Positions 19,279 to 27,755 of a DNA stretch of 64,000 nucleotides are shown here, piece after piece (within the stretch, counting starts at the first letter, position 1; the number at the start of each line of letters is the position of its first letter). The stretch is from positions 186,001-250,000 of the forward strand of contig NZ_CAJHBQ010000003.1 in assembly GCF_904846685.1 (NCBI RefSeq), in the 5' to 3' direction. The notes under the pieces are model-generated. The model was not told the DNA's origin. It searched no databases and saw only the letters and a list, made by a program, of their open reading frames with translations. The stretch is from Psychrobacter submarinus (GTDB lineage Bacteria > Pseudomonadota > Gammaproteobacteria > Pseudomonadales > Moraxellaceae). A program made the translations under genes and the position numbers.

Positions 19279-22248
19279 CTAGTCTTTCCAAGCCGTTTGT
19301 GTTGGCTCAAACCCTAATACTTTATCTGCTAATAGGCGAGTTAAGCGGCCACTGTCACTGCCTAAACCATTGAGCCTAATTTCAGCCATGATAGCTTGAT
19401 TGGGTTTATCGTTGATATTTAGATCATTATAATAACGACGACCATAAACGGCAAAGCCAATGCAGCAATCTTCGTAATCTATGCCAACTAACGCATCGAG
19501 GGTTTGGTTGCGCCGATAGTCATACTGCCCTTGTGCTAGTACTCGCCAGTTGTTGTTTATTGGAAAGATAGCTGACGCCGTTAGCGCTGAAATAGGAAGC
19601 TGGTTGGTGTTTTCATCTTCTTGACGCTTGACGAAGCCGACGTTGAATAAGCTATTGCTTGAAGGCTGGTACCGTAGCTCAGTAGTGATGTAATTTAGAT
19701 CATAGCTACTGTTTAGCGCGCCGCTGACATCGACCCAAACGTTATTATAAGGCTGAGTGCTAGTATTCCAAACCATTCCTGACGAGTCAGTGTCGAATAC
19801 TGGCGTCTGATCTTCTAAAGTTACTCGGCCATCATCATAATAAAACTGCTCTGCAATGCTACCATCAAAACGTGTCACACCCGTTGCATCGATGTAACGA
19901 TAATTGATACCAGGGGTAATGGCGTGCAAATCTTGCAGACGATCATACCCCAAAAACCAGCTGTCCGAGAAGAGCTGCTGATAGTTAATAGAAGCGATAC
20001 GCGTGTTGAAGTTAGGAATATCGTTCTGATCTTCAAAAGGAGAGTAGGTATATTTCAGCCGCGGGCTCAGTAGCTGATAACCGCCCATGGTGTCATCAAA
20101 GGCGCCAAAGGGTGAGCCTGACTGATAAAAGTTCAGACCAGCATCGATGCTTGCTTGCGGGACAAATACGGACTGGCTACCATCGTCTTCATCGAGATTA
20201 TTAGCGTCTAAGCTGTCTTGATCATAGGAAGTATATAGGTGCTGTAAGCTCAGCTTAGGGTTAATATACCCCCACGCAGCCTCGATAGGATAAGCGGCGC
20301 TTAGCTTATTATAAACTCTAACGCCGCTTTTTTCGGCCTCAGAGCCATCATCGATGGATTTTTTAAAATAAGCCGAGTCACTTACGCCTGTGATATCAAA
20401 GCTTTTTGCCCATGGTAGACGATAGTCAAGTTTAAGCTGTGGCAAGCGCGAGTACGGCTTGTCTTTATCTTGTAAAGGCTGTCCGTTATTGTTAAATGCA
20501 TCGAGCGTTTGGAAAGTCTCGACTTTTAATTCACCATTGACATAATCGTTATAATAATTCACCCGCGCACGGCGTGGTAGGTTTAACGTATTGTCTGACA
20601 AACCCAAGGTATCGAAGTCGTTGAGATAATCGGCATCTGACACATAGCTATATTTTGCGTCGCCACTTAAGCGCGGAATACTGGTAGATGACCAATAATG
20701 ATCGTAAAAAAAGCTGCTACGATCTTCACCATCATATTTTTTATCATTGGGCAAATAAGAGCCGTTAAAAATTCCTTCGCCGTACTCCTCAGTTAGATAA
20801 CGAAACTCACCGGAGAGCATGGGGTTACGGTTGGTATAAACGCGAGTATTAAGGGTGGCATCGTAGTTCGGCGCTAAATTAAAATAATAAGGTACGTCAA
20901 CTTCAAGGCCGCTTTTACTACCGACACTCGCGCTCGGTAATAAGAAGCCGCTGCTGCGTCTATTGTCTATAGGGAAATTAAAATAGGGTAAATAAAATAC
21001 CGGTACATCAGCAATTTTAAACGTTGTGTTGTAAGCTTCGCCGCGGCCTGTTTCGGTATCTAAATCGATGCTTTTGGCATCAAACTGCCATTTGCGGTTG
21101 GTCGGCGGGCAAGTACTAAACATCACTTCATCAAGCTCATACTGCGTCTCGTTAGGGCGGTTTAAGCGCTTGGCATAGCCGTGCGCTTGCAGCTCTACGC
21201 TAGCAAAAGCCACGTCCTTAGCTGTTGATTGTCCGGTTTCGGTATTATAATTTAAGCTGTCCGCGACGCCAATCAAACCACCTTGTGAGACTTTATCATT
21301 AACAGTGGCCGCCGGGCGCTCGGTTGCCGTACCGCGGTTTGGCGCATTGCCAATCGCTTGGTCAGTGAACATCACTTGCCCTTGTGCTGCTGCCACGCCA
21401 CTGCTGAGATCCAAAACTACTTTTTGGGCCTCGATATGCTGCTCACCTTGATCGATAATCACGTTGCCAGACAACTCAGCATAATCAACATTATCATAAT
21501 AACCATAATCAGACTCAGCATATATAGAGTCTTGATCGTTTAGAGGCGCATTGGCGTCGCGATTGGCCTCATTTATTGCCCGCTGGTAATTTGGATTGCG
21601 ATCAGGGTAGACCCATTGACCTTCACAGCGCGGCGCAGTATCGACAGTAATGGGAACAACATTTAAATCAGTCCCCAGCTTTGGCAAGGTTTGCTTTGTC
21701 TCTAAGGTGTTATCTAGCTCCGCGCCAGTCATGTCGTTATCGACTAGACTTGCGGCAGTATTGGTGGCCGCCTGGTTAGCATTAGTTACATCGCTATTGG
21801 GTTTTAATTCATAAAATTCTGCCAAGCGCATCAAGCTATCTTGAATAGTGTCGTCGTCGAAATTTAAATTTTCAACATTAGTAGCAGTAATGTCAGTATC
21901 AGTATCAGTATCAGTGTTAGCCTCGATAGTGGAGTCAACAACCGCAATCTGCTCTGTATCCATGTTAGCCGCTATTTGTGCATCATCGTTTACTAGCGTA
22001 GTGTTGTTCTCTACAGCAGTTACTGAGCCTATAGCGGTACTCTTCTCTAGGGACGTCACAGCCATATCATTAGCGCTAGCTGTATCGAGATCCGCCACTG
22101 CGCGTTCAGCTCCTTCAGTCGCCAAAGGCTCGCTCATCTGTTGGACATCATCGGTGATAGCAGCACTAACGGTTAAGCTAGATAGGCTTAACGCACCGAA
22201 TAAAATCAAGCGAATGCTTTGGTAGAGCGGAGAATATAACAAGGGCAC
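19279..22248 (-). CDS. lptD: LPS-assembly protein LptD
   Basis: Outer-membrane barrel that inserts lipopolysaccharide into the outer leaflet with LptE. The 989-residue protein starts at GTG (22246-22248) and has a signal peptide ending about residue 30. Residues about 30-190 form an unusual Asp/Thr/Asn-rich extension, including a TDTDTDTD stretch encoded by a 6-bp repeat. The OstA/LptA-like domain follows (from ADSLNYNTETG and NVIIDQGEQHIEAQKV), then a barrel from about residue 400 to the end with DVPYYFNLAPNYDATLNTR. E. coli LptD is about 784 residues, so this one is some 200 longer, nearly all at the N-terminus. Confidence 0.95.
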   Translation of the reverse strand: MPLLYSPLYQSIRLILFGALSLSSLTVSAAITDDVQQMSEPLATEGAERAVADLDTASANDMAVTSLEKSTAIGSVTAVENNTTLVNDDAQIAANMDTEQIAVVDSTIEANTDTDTDTDITATNVENLNFDDDTIQDSLMRLAEFYELKPNSDVTNANQAATNTAASLVDNDMTGAELDNTLETKQTLPKLGTDLNVVPITVDTAPRCEGQWVYPDRNPNYQRAINEANRDANAPLNDQDSIYAESDYGYYDNVDYAELSGNVIIDQGEQHIEAQKVVLDLSSGVAAAQGQVMFTDQAIGNAPNRGTATERPAATVNDKVSQGGLIGVADSLNYNTETGQSTAKDVAFASVELQAHGYAKRLNRPNETQYELDEVMFSTCPPTNRKWQFDAKSIDLDTETGRGEAYNTTFKIADVPVFYLPYFNFPIDNRRSSGFLLPSASVGSKSGLEVDVPYYFNLAPNYDATLNTRVYTNRNPMLSGEFRYLTEEYGEGIFNGSYLPNDKKYDGEDRSSFFYDHYWSSTSIPRLSGDAKYSYVSDADYLNDFDTLGLSDNTLNLPRRARVNYYNDYVNGELKVETFQTLDAFNNNGQPLQDKDKPYSRLPQLKLDYRLPWAKSFDITGVSDSAYFKKSIDDGSEAEKSGVRVYNKLSAAYPIEAAWGYINPKLSLQHLYTSYDQDSLDANNLDEDDGSQSVFVPQASIDAGLNFYQSGSPFGAFDDTMGGYQLLSPRLKYTYSPFEDQNDIPNFNTRIASINYQQLFSDSWFLGYDRLQDLHAITPGINYRYIDATGVTRFDGSIAEQFYYDDGRVTLEDQTPVFDTDSSGMVWNTSTQPYNNVWVDVSGALNSSYDLNYITTELRYQPSSNSLFNVGFVKRQEDENTNQLPISALTASAIFPINNNWRVLAQGQYDYRRNQTLDALVGIDYEDCCIGFAVYGRRYYNDLNINDKPNQAIMAEIRLNGLGSDSGRLTRLLADKVLGFEPTQTAWKD
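21894..21917. repeat. In-frame 6-bp tandem repeat inside lptD
   Basis: CAGTAT is repeated three times followed by CAGTGT. On the coding strand it encodes alternating Thr-Asp. Copy changes would lengthen or shorten the linker without a frameshift. Confidence 0.8.
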
Positions 22249-22622
22249 ACCTATGATTGTAGAACCTATTAGCCGACTGGATGACGATAGAGACAGATAG
22301 TCAATGAATCTTAAAAGTAAGTATCAAACCAAAAGTTAGCTACTCAGCTTTATAACGCGAAAAACTAGTTTAATCTTTGTTCAATGAGTGGGTAATGAGC
22401 AAAGCGACAATTATTTTGACTTATGATAGTCAAAAAAAACCAAATCAGCTACACTATTGCTGCAAATTTTGTAATGCAGCAAGGTATTTACTTATTGATA
22501 AGCGGGCTAATCGTGAATAGCGAGTCAATAAGACGGATAAAAATACTAAGCACTCTCAGATGGCTCGTTATTTTAGCAAGTATTTGCCTGACTTATCACT
22601 CTATTTAACCGGCGATTTTTTT
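22249..22622. other. Divergent promoter region lptD / amgK
   Basis: Contains two small inverted repeats: TTGACT/AGTCAA (near 22418-22435) and TTGCTGCA/TGCAGCAA (near 22458-22484). Either could be an operator; no factor can be named. The open frame continues upstream of the amgK start to 22560. Confidence 0.45.
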
Positions 22623-23789
22623 ATGACTACTAGCGCGATGACAGATAAAACGCTTAAGAATACTGATTCTACAATCAGCACCCAAACCCCAACGCAAATA
22701 GGGAGCGATACCGAGGCCGCTGATGAGCGTCAGCAGCAGCTACTGCATTGGTTGCAGCAAGTATTTGCCGGTCAAGACTTTAAGCTCGACAGTTTGCCAG
22801 GGGATGCCAGCAGTCGTCAGTACCATCGTCTACAATGGTTAAACCAATCAGATAGTGATGAAGCTGAGCATTATATAGTGATGGACTCAGCTGATGAGCA
22901 GCAAGCGATGCAGCAGTTTATCAACGTCACCGCTTTAATGGCACTAGCGATTAATGTACCAACCCTTATCGCGCAAGATATGGAGCAAGGGTTTTTGGTG
23001 CTGCAAGATTTTGGTACGGTGGAGTTTGCACACTTACTGGTTGGGGCAACTCCGGCGCAAGTCGATGCGTATTATCAAGCGGCTATGCAGACTTTGATTG
23101 CACTGCAGCAAGTGCCGGTAGAGACTGCCAAAGATAAGCACCAGCTGCCTGATTATAATGAAGAGCTGCTCAATCGCGAGATGGACTTATTTAGTGACTG
23201 GTTTATACCGCACATTGAGGTCAGTTTAGACGCTAGTCTTTGGCAGACTGTCAAAAAAGCATTAATTAATGAGATTTTGCGGCAGCCACAAGTCGTCGTT
23301 CACCGCGATTATCACAGTCGTAATCTGATGCAAGACCAAGCTGATCATTCGCGCTTAGGCGTTATCGACTTTCAAGACGCGGTTATCGGCGCTTATAGTT
23401 ATGATTTGGTCTCCTTAGTCCGTGATGCTTATGTCGACTGGCCTGAAGTACAAATCTCTAGCTGGATTAAGGACTTTTGGCAGAGGCAGAAAAACGCTGA
23501 GCTGACCACTACTGATAGTGCTGAGCAGCTTGAAAACGATGTCAATGTGATGGGCGTTCAGCGTCATCTAAAGGTGCTCGGTATCTTTATTCGTTTGTTT
23601 GAGCGTGATGGTAAGAGTCGTTATCTGGCCGATATTCCAAAGGTTATGAGCGATTTACTCTTCGAGCTTGACTGGCTGAGTAAGCAGGGTAGTGAGGAGG
23701 TAAAGCAGGCACTTATTCCCTTTAATCAATGGATAGAAGAGACCGTATTACCCGCTTATCAGGCTAAGTTTGTGCAGCAGTATATTTAA
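22623..23789 (+). CDS. amgK: N-acetylmuramate/N-acetylglucosamine kinase (AmgK-like phosphotransferase)
   Basis: Aminoglycoside-phosphotransferase-fold kinase that phosphorylates the anomeric position of MurNAc released from peptidoglycan; MurU then makes UDP-MurNAc, bypassing de novo synthesis. Kinase motifs are clear: the catalytic loop VVVHRDYHSRNLM and the metal-binding LGVIDFQDAV. The protein is 388 residues from the ATG at 22623; an ATG-initiated frame from 22560 is possible. About 40 residues of polar sequence precede the conserved GDASSRQYHRL, which is where Pseudomonas homologues begin. murU follows after 36 bp, and lptD is divergent, an arrangement also known in Pseudomonas. Confidence 0.85.
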   Translation: MTTSAMTDKTLKNTDSTISTQTPTQIGSDTEAADERQQQLLHWLQQVFAGQDFKLDSLPGDASSRQYHRLQWLNQSDSDEAEHYIVMDSADEQQAMQQFINVTALMALAINVPTLIAQDMEQGFLVLQDFGTVEFAHLLVGATPAQVDAYYQAAMQTLIALQQVPVETAKDKHQLPDYNEELLNREMDLFSDWFIPHIEVSLDASLWQTVKKALINEILRQPQVVVHRDYHSRNLMQDQADHSRLGVIDFQDAVIGAYSYDLVSLVRDAYVDWPEVQISSWIKDFWQRQKNAELTTTDSAEQLENDVNVMGVQRHLKVLGIFIRLFERDGKSRYLADIPKVMSDLLFELDWLSKQGSEEVKQALIPFNQWIEETVLPAYQAKFVQQYI

Positions 23790-23825
23790 ACCTATTACAC
23801 TAATTTATAACATCAGGGAGCAGAT

Positions 23826-24554
23826 ATGTCTGCAATAACGCAAGCGATGATATTAGCAGCAGGCAAAGGTACACGCCTGCGTCCGTTGACCCTTGAGACA
23901 CCAAAACCACTCGTTGAAGTCGGCGGACAGCCTTTGATTGTCTGGCATATCAAAGCACTACAAGCAGCTGGTATCACTGATATCACTATTAATGCCTCAT
24001 GGCTCGCTAACAAGCTCATGACAGCGCTAGGCGATGGATCGCAGTTTGACGTCAATCTGCATTGGTCAGAAGAAGGCGATGAGCCATTAGAGACAGCAGG
24101 CGGTATCTTTCAAGCGCTGCAAACGGGTAAGCTACGAGATGAGCCTTTTATTTTAGTCAATTCTGATGTGTGGACGAGCTATGATTTTGGTAGTCTAAAA
24201 GACTATGAGCTTAATAATGATCAAAAAGCGCATTTGATACTCATAGACAATCCTGAGCACAATAACGGTGGTGATTTCGCTATCAATAATGGCTTGGCAA
24301 GCGAGCAGCCGATTGCTGATGCGGATAAGTATACTTTCGCTGGTATTAGTGTGATGTCACCAAGACTACTAGATGGTCTAGTCAGTGGTCAGCCTGCTGC
24401 TCTTGCGCCACTACTTAAGCAAGCGATGCTTAAGTTTCAGATCACCGCCGAAGTGATTACCGATAACTGGATAGATGTCGGTACGCCTGAGCGCTTAGAG
24501 CAAGTCAATGCGTTTGTTAAACATCATTCTACAAATGATAAATCTGATTCTTAA
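23826..24554 (+). CDS. murU: N-acetylmuramate alpha-1-phosphate uridylyltransferase
   Basis: Nucleotidyltransferase converting MurNAc-1-phosphate and UTP to UDP-MurNAc. The 242-residue protein begins with the NTP-binding signature AMILAAGKGTRLRPLTLETP and has the metal-binding NSDVW and a C-terminal WIDVGTPERLEQ typical of sugar-1-phosphate nucleotidyltransferases. GGGAG precedes the ATG. Pairing with the kinase upstream makes this the cell-wall sugar recycling route that lowers dependence on MurA and so gives some intrinsic fosfomycin tolerance in Pseudomonas. Confidence 0.9.
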   Translation: MSAITQAMILAAGKGTRLRPLTLETPKPLVEVGGQPLIVWHIKALQAAGITDITINASWLANKLMTALGDGSQFDVNLHWSEEGDEPLETAGGIFQALQTGKLRDEPFILVNSDVWTSYDFGSLKDYELNNDQKAHLILIDNPEHNNGGDFAINNGLASEQPIADADKYTFAGISVMSPRLLDGLVSGQPAALAPLLKQAMLKFQITAEVITDNWIDVGTPERLEQVNAFVKHHSTNDKSDS

Positions 24555-24591
24555 AAGTCATTGATTGAACAGTTGAACCGTGACAATCATT

Positions 24592-24628
24592 AAAAAGGCT
24601 GCGCTATTACAATAGTGCAGCCTTTTTA
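24592..24628 (+). terminator. Rho-independent terminator after murU
   Basis: AAAAAGGCTGCGCTATT and AATAGTGCAGCCTTTTT form a long stem with one mismatch, ending in a T run. Confidence 0.9.
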
Positions 24629-24686
24629 ATACAGGTACTGTTTCAGATTACAGCATATTAATCTCTGTTAATGGAACATAATACTA

Positions 24687-25548
24687 GGGGCTGTATAGAA
24701 TTGAGAAAACATTGAAAAAAATAAGCAACGCCTTACTCTAATGTTTACCACAACAAAGAAACAAGGCGTCACTTATGGCTCGCACCAAGCTCAACGATGA
24801 ACATTGGCACAAGCTATTTATTATATTGCGACAAATTAACGTATATAACAAGCCCAATCTAAGACGTACCGTTGAAGGCATGTTGTACCGCATACGAGTA
24901 GGCTGTCCATGGCGAGACTTACCTTCTTATTTTGGTCATTGGTCTAGCATATATCATCAATACCGTTACTGGCGTAAAACCGGTAAATGGCAAAAGCTCA
25001 TGAAGATAGTCACAGCAAACTATGATAGTGAATGGTTATTTATAGACGGTAGCGTGGTCAAAGCTCATCAGCATAGTACAGGCGCAGCCAGTCATCTTGA
25101 TGAGGCCATTGGTAAAAGCGTTGCAGGTAATAGCAGCAAACTGCACTTAGTGGTCGATGCTTGTGGCAACCCTATACATGTTGAGCTGTCAGGTGGGCAA
25201 GTACATGACTCTAAGATGGCAAAGGCGTTGATATTTAGCACGATTAATAACCAGACTAAAGCGGTGATTGCAGACAGGGGCTACGATAGTAGCGATATTA
25301 GAGAGTGTATCTTCACGCACTGTGCTCAGTCAGTCATACCTGTTAAGTCGAACTCTAAAAGCTGTAACGACACACTAGATTGGTATTTGTATCGTTGCCG
25401 TCATTTGGTAGAAAACGCTTTTGCTAGATTGAAACATTTTAGGGGCATTGCCACGCGATATGATAAGCTCAAAGATAGCTATGCAGCGGCGGTAATGCTC
25501 GCTTGTGTCTTTATCTGGTTGCCCCTGATTTGAATTCTATACACACCC
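24687..25548 (+). mobile_element. Intact IS5-family insertion sequence (IS427/IS1031-like)
   Basis: An 862-bp element with one transposase gene. The ends are GGGGCTGTATAGAATT on the left and the complement of GGGTGTGTATAGAATTC on the right: 14 of 16 positions match. It is flanked by TA on both sides (24685-24686 and 25549-25550), inside CTAG-like contexts, the target preference of this IS5 subgroup. The element sits between the murU terminator and the persulfide dioxygenase and disrupts no visible gene. Confidence 0.92.
24775..25533 (+). CDS. IS5-family DDE transposase
   Basis: A 252-residue transposase in one uninterrupted frame. The catalytic triad reads Asp91 (WLFIDGSVVKAHQ), Asp167 (AVIADRGYDS) and Glu213 (HLVENAFARLKHFRGIATRY). 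The N-terminal DUF4096-like region (RTVEGMLYRIRVGCPWRDLP) is complete. Many members of this subgroup need a programmed frameshift between two frames; here none is needed. The stop lies 15 bp before the right end, so the copy looks functional. Confidence 0.93.
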   Translation: MARTKLNDEHWHKLFIILRQINVYNKPNLRRTVEGMLYRIRVGCPWRDLPSYFGHWSSIYHQYRYWRKTGKWQKLMKIVTANYDSEWLFIDGSVVKAHQHSTGAASHLDEAIGKSVAGNSSKLHLVVDACGNPIHVELSGGQVHDSKMAKALIFSTINNQTKAVIADRGYDSSDIRECIFTHCAQSVIPVKSNSKSCNDTLDWYLYRCRHLVENAFARLKHFRGIATRYDKLKDSYAAAVMLACVFIWLPLI

Positions 25549-25717
25549 TAGTAATCGCTTGTACGTTACCAAATCTATCACAGCACCCAAATATTTACAA
25601 TAATATATAATATAATGTAATATATAATGATTAAATATAGAAAATATTAACTTTACTGAAATGATAAACTACAAAATATCAGTATCGATAAACCACGCAC
25701 ATCAAAAAGGAATGATT

Positions 25718-26467
25718 ATGATTTTTAAGCAATTATATGAACCGCTCTCTAGTACTTATACCTATTTGATAGGGGACACGAGTACTGGACAAGCCGTCTT
25801 GATTGATCCTGTCATTGCAACGATGGATCGCGATCTCGCTGAGCTACATAAGCTTGGCTTGACTCTAGCTTATACCATTGATACGCATATTCATGCTGAT
25901 CATATTACCGCAGCGTTGGAGATGAAGCGTGAGGTTGGCAGTAAGATTGCAGCACCTGCTTATGATCGCTTGGAGTGCGCAGATGTTGGCTTAGAGGACG
26001 GCGTGCCCTTTGAGCTTGATGGTATTACTTTGCATCCTTTGCATACACCAGGGCATACTGATGGGCATTTTGCCTATATCTTTGATGGACGGGTGTTTAC
26101 AGGAGACGCTTTACTGATTGAAGGCTGCGGTCGCACGGACTTTCAAAATGGTGACGCAGACGCCCTGTATCATTCTGTAAGAGACAAACTGTTTTCTTTA
26201 CCAGATGAGACCTTGGTGTATCCTGCACATGACTATAAAGAGAGGTTTGTGTCTTCAATTGCGCAAGAAAAAAAGCGCAACCCAAGACTTGGCGGTGATA
26301 CGACGATAGAGGAGTTTAGGGTCATTATGAATAATCTAAACCTGCCGTATCCAAAATTTATCAATTATGCGGTGCCGGGCAATCAGCAGTGCGGCGTTTG
26401 TCCAGAGGATTTACCTGAGAACTTGGCAGGATACTGTCGCCAAATGACACAAAGTCCGCAAGGCTAG
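25718..26467 (+). CDS. Persulfide dioxygenase (ETHE1-like MBL-fold protein)
   Basis: Metallo-beta-lactamase-fold mononuclear iron enzyme expected to oxidise glutathione persulfide to sulfite, a sulfide detoxification step. Motifs: THIHADHI (His-x-His-x-Asp-His), HTPGHTDGH, FTGDALLIEGCGRTDFQNG and LVYPAHDYKER; the GCGRTDFQ segment and C-terminal INYAVPGNQQCGVCP separate it from glyoxalase II. The frame extends to 25661, but AAGGA lies 6 bases before the ATG at 25718, giving 249 residues. No rhodanese domain is fused. The IS immediately upstream may have moved its promoter. Confidence 0.85.
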   Translation: MIFKQLYEPLSSTYTYLIGDTSTGQAVLIDPVIATMDRDLAELHKLGLTLAYTIDTHIHADHITAALEMKREVGSKIAAPAYDRLECADVGLEDGVPFELDGITLHPLHTPGHTDGHFAYIFDGRVFTGDALLIEGCGRTDFQNGDADALYHSVRDKLFSLPDETLVYPAHDYKERFVSSIAQEKKRNPRLGGDTTIEEFRVIMNNLNLPYPKFINYAVPGNQQCGVCPEDLPENLAGYCRQMTQSPQG

Positions 26468-26527
26468 CCTGTTCTAGGACTAACAACTTCTAGGACTGAC
26501 AATTGACACGCAGCTTATAAGCGTAAT

Positions 26528-26568
26528 AAAAAACGCAGCCTTGATAATCAAGACTGCGTTTTTTTACT
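26528..26568 (+). terminator. Bidirectional terminator
   Basis: AAAAAACGCAGCCTTGA and TCAAGACTGCGTTTTTT form a long stem with a TAA loop and one mismatch. It serves the dioxygenase gene on plus and the cytochrome bd operon on minus. Confidence 0.9.
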
Positions 26569-26576
26569 GATGGAGT

Positions 26577-26693
26577 TTATAGTCCCATCGCCAGCCTAAT
26601 TAATTGTGCAAAGGTAAAAACGACTAAAAACCCTGCCAAATATAAACCCACGAACCACGCCCATTGGCTTTGTTTTTTACTTAGCTTTTTCAT
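26577..26693 (-). CDS. Small cytochrome bd subunit-like protein, DUF2474/CydX-type
   Basis: A 38-residue single-pass membrane protein encoded just after cioB: MKKLSKKQSQWAWFVGLYLA then GFLVVFTFAQLIRLAMGL. The basic N-terminus, a WxWFVGLYLAG start of the helix and the terminal RLAMG match DUF2474 proteins, which sit at the end of cyanide-insensitive oxidase operons and are thought to stabilise the complex like CydX. An AAGGAT ribosome site lies upstream. It is too short for routine gene calling. Confidence 0.8.
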   Translation of the reverse strand: MKKLSKKQSQWAWFVGLYLAGFLVVFTFAQLIRLAMGL

Positions 26694-26738
26694 AATCTTA
26701 TCCTTTTATTGTCTATGACATCTGTTATTGATTAGATA

Positions 26739-27755
26739 TCAGTACATCGGATTGTGATCAGATTTGCCCTTGAACGTATAATAGGCAAACGCAGTGTAGC
26801 TTAAGATAATCGGTAACATGATAACCGCGCCTATCAGCATAAACGACAATGAGGTATCGGCGGCTGCCGCTTCATAAATGGTCATCTGATAAGGCACTAT
26901 ATACGGGAATATAGCAAAACAGACGCCAATATAACCCATCAAAAACAGCGCTACGGCTAACAAAAACGGACGATATTCACGTTCTGTTTTAAGGTCTTTA
27001 CGCATCAAAAAGAACAGAGCCAATACGACAATCGGCATAGGGGCAAGATATAGCAGACCTGGGAAGCTAAACCAACCCTCGAGCGCCTCAATATCAGAGA
27101 AGAACATAAAGGCGGTAACTACAATCATAGAGGCTATAAGCGCTGAGAGCATCCAACCTGAGACTTTGCGCGCCCATACTTGTAGCGTGTGTTCTGTCTT
27201 GATAATCAGCCAAGTGGAACCCAGTAGCGCATAGCCGATAATCATGGCAAAACCACAAACGATAGAGAAGGGCGTGAGCCAGTCAAACGGACCGCCAGTA
27301 TATAAGCGGTTGCTGGCCTCGAGTCCTTGTACCAAAGCGCCAAGCATAATGCCTTGTGAGAAGGTAGCGATCACTGAGCCTACAAAGAAAAACGCGTCCC
27401 AAACATGACGACGGGTATTGGCTTTAAAGCGAAACTCAAAGGCCACCCCGCGCATAATGAGTCCAAAGAGCATAAAGGTCACAGGTAGATACAAGCCGCT
27501 CATGATAATGCCATAAGCGACAGGAAAAGCGGCAAACAAGCCGCCGCCGCCAAGCACTAGCCAGGTCTCGTTACCATCCCAAAATGGGGCGATAGAGTTC
27601 ATTATCCGGCTTCGGTTCTTATCTGAGCCTGCAAAGGGAAACAAAATACCGCAGCCCAAATCAAAGCCATCGAGTAGCACATAGATAAAGACCGATAGCG
27701 CGATAAGTCCGCCCCAGATAAGGGGTAAGTCTAATACATCACCAAAGTTAAACAT
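26739..27755 (-). CDS. cioB: Cytochrome bd-type quinol oxidase subunit II
   Basis: Second subunit of a bd oxidase, an eight- to nine-helix membrane protein. The 338-residue sequence has the N-terminal LPLIWGGLIALSVFIYVLLD with GFDLGCGILFPF following, SIAPFWDGNETWLVLGGGGLFAAFP and YPYIVPYQM-like motif (FPYIVPYQMT) near the C-terminus. The ATG overlaps the stop codon of cioA by one base (TAATG), which points to translational coupling. Confidence 0.92.
   Translation of the reverse strand: MFNFGDVLDLPLIWGGLIALSVFIYVLLDGFDLGCGILFPFAGSDKNRSRIMNSIAPFWDGNETWLVLGGGGLFAAFPVAYGIIMSGLYLPVTFMLFGLIMRGVAFEFRFKANTRRHVWDAFFFVGSVIATFSQGIMLGALVQGLEASNRLYTGGPFDWLTPFSIVCGFAMIIGYALLGSTWLIIKTEHTLQVWARKVSGWMLSALIASMIVVTAFMFFSDIEALEGWFSFPGLLYLAPMPIVVLALFFLMRKDLKTEREYRPFLLAVALFLMGYIGVCFAIFPYIVPYQMTIYEAAAADTSLSFMLIGAVIMLPIILSYTAFAYYTFKGKSDHNPMY

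Noticed and set aside
19178..19291. Upstream extension of surA overlapping lptD
   Set aside because: It would place 38 residues before the signal peptide; the ATG at 19177 has a ribosome site.
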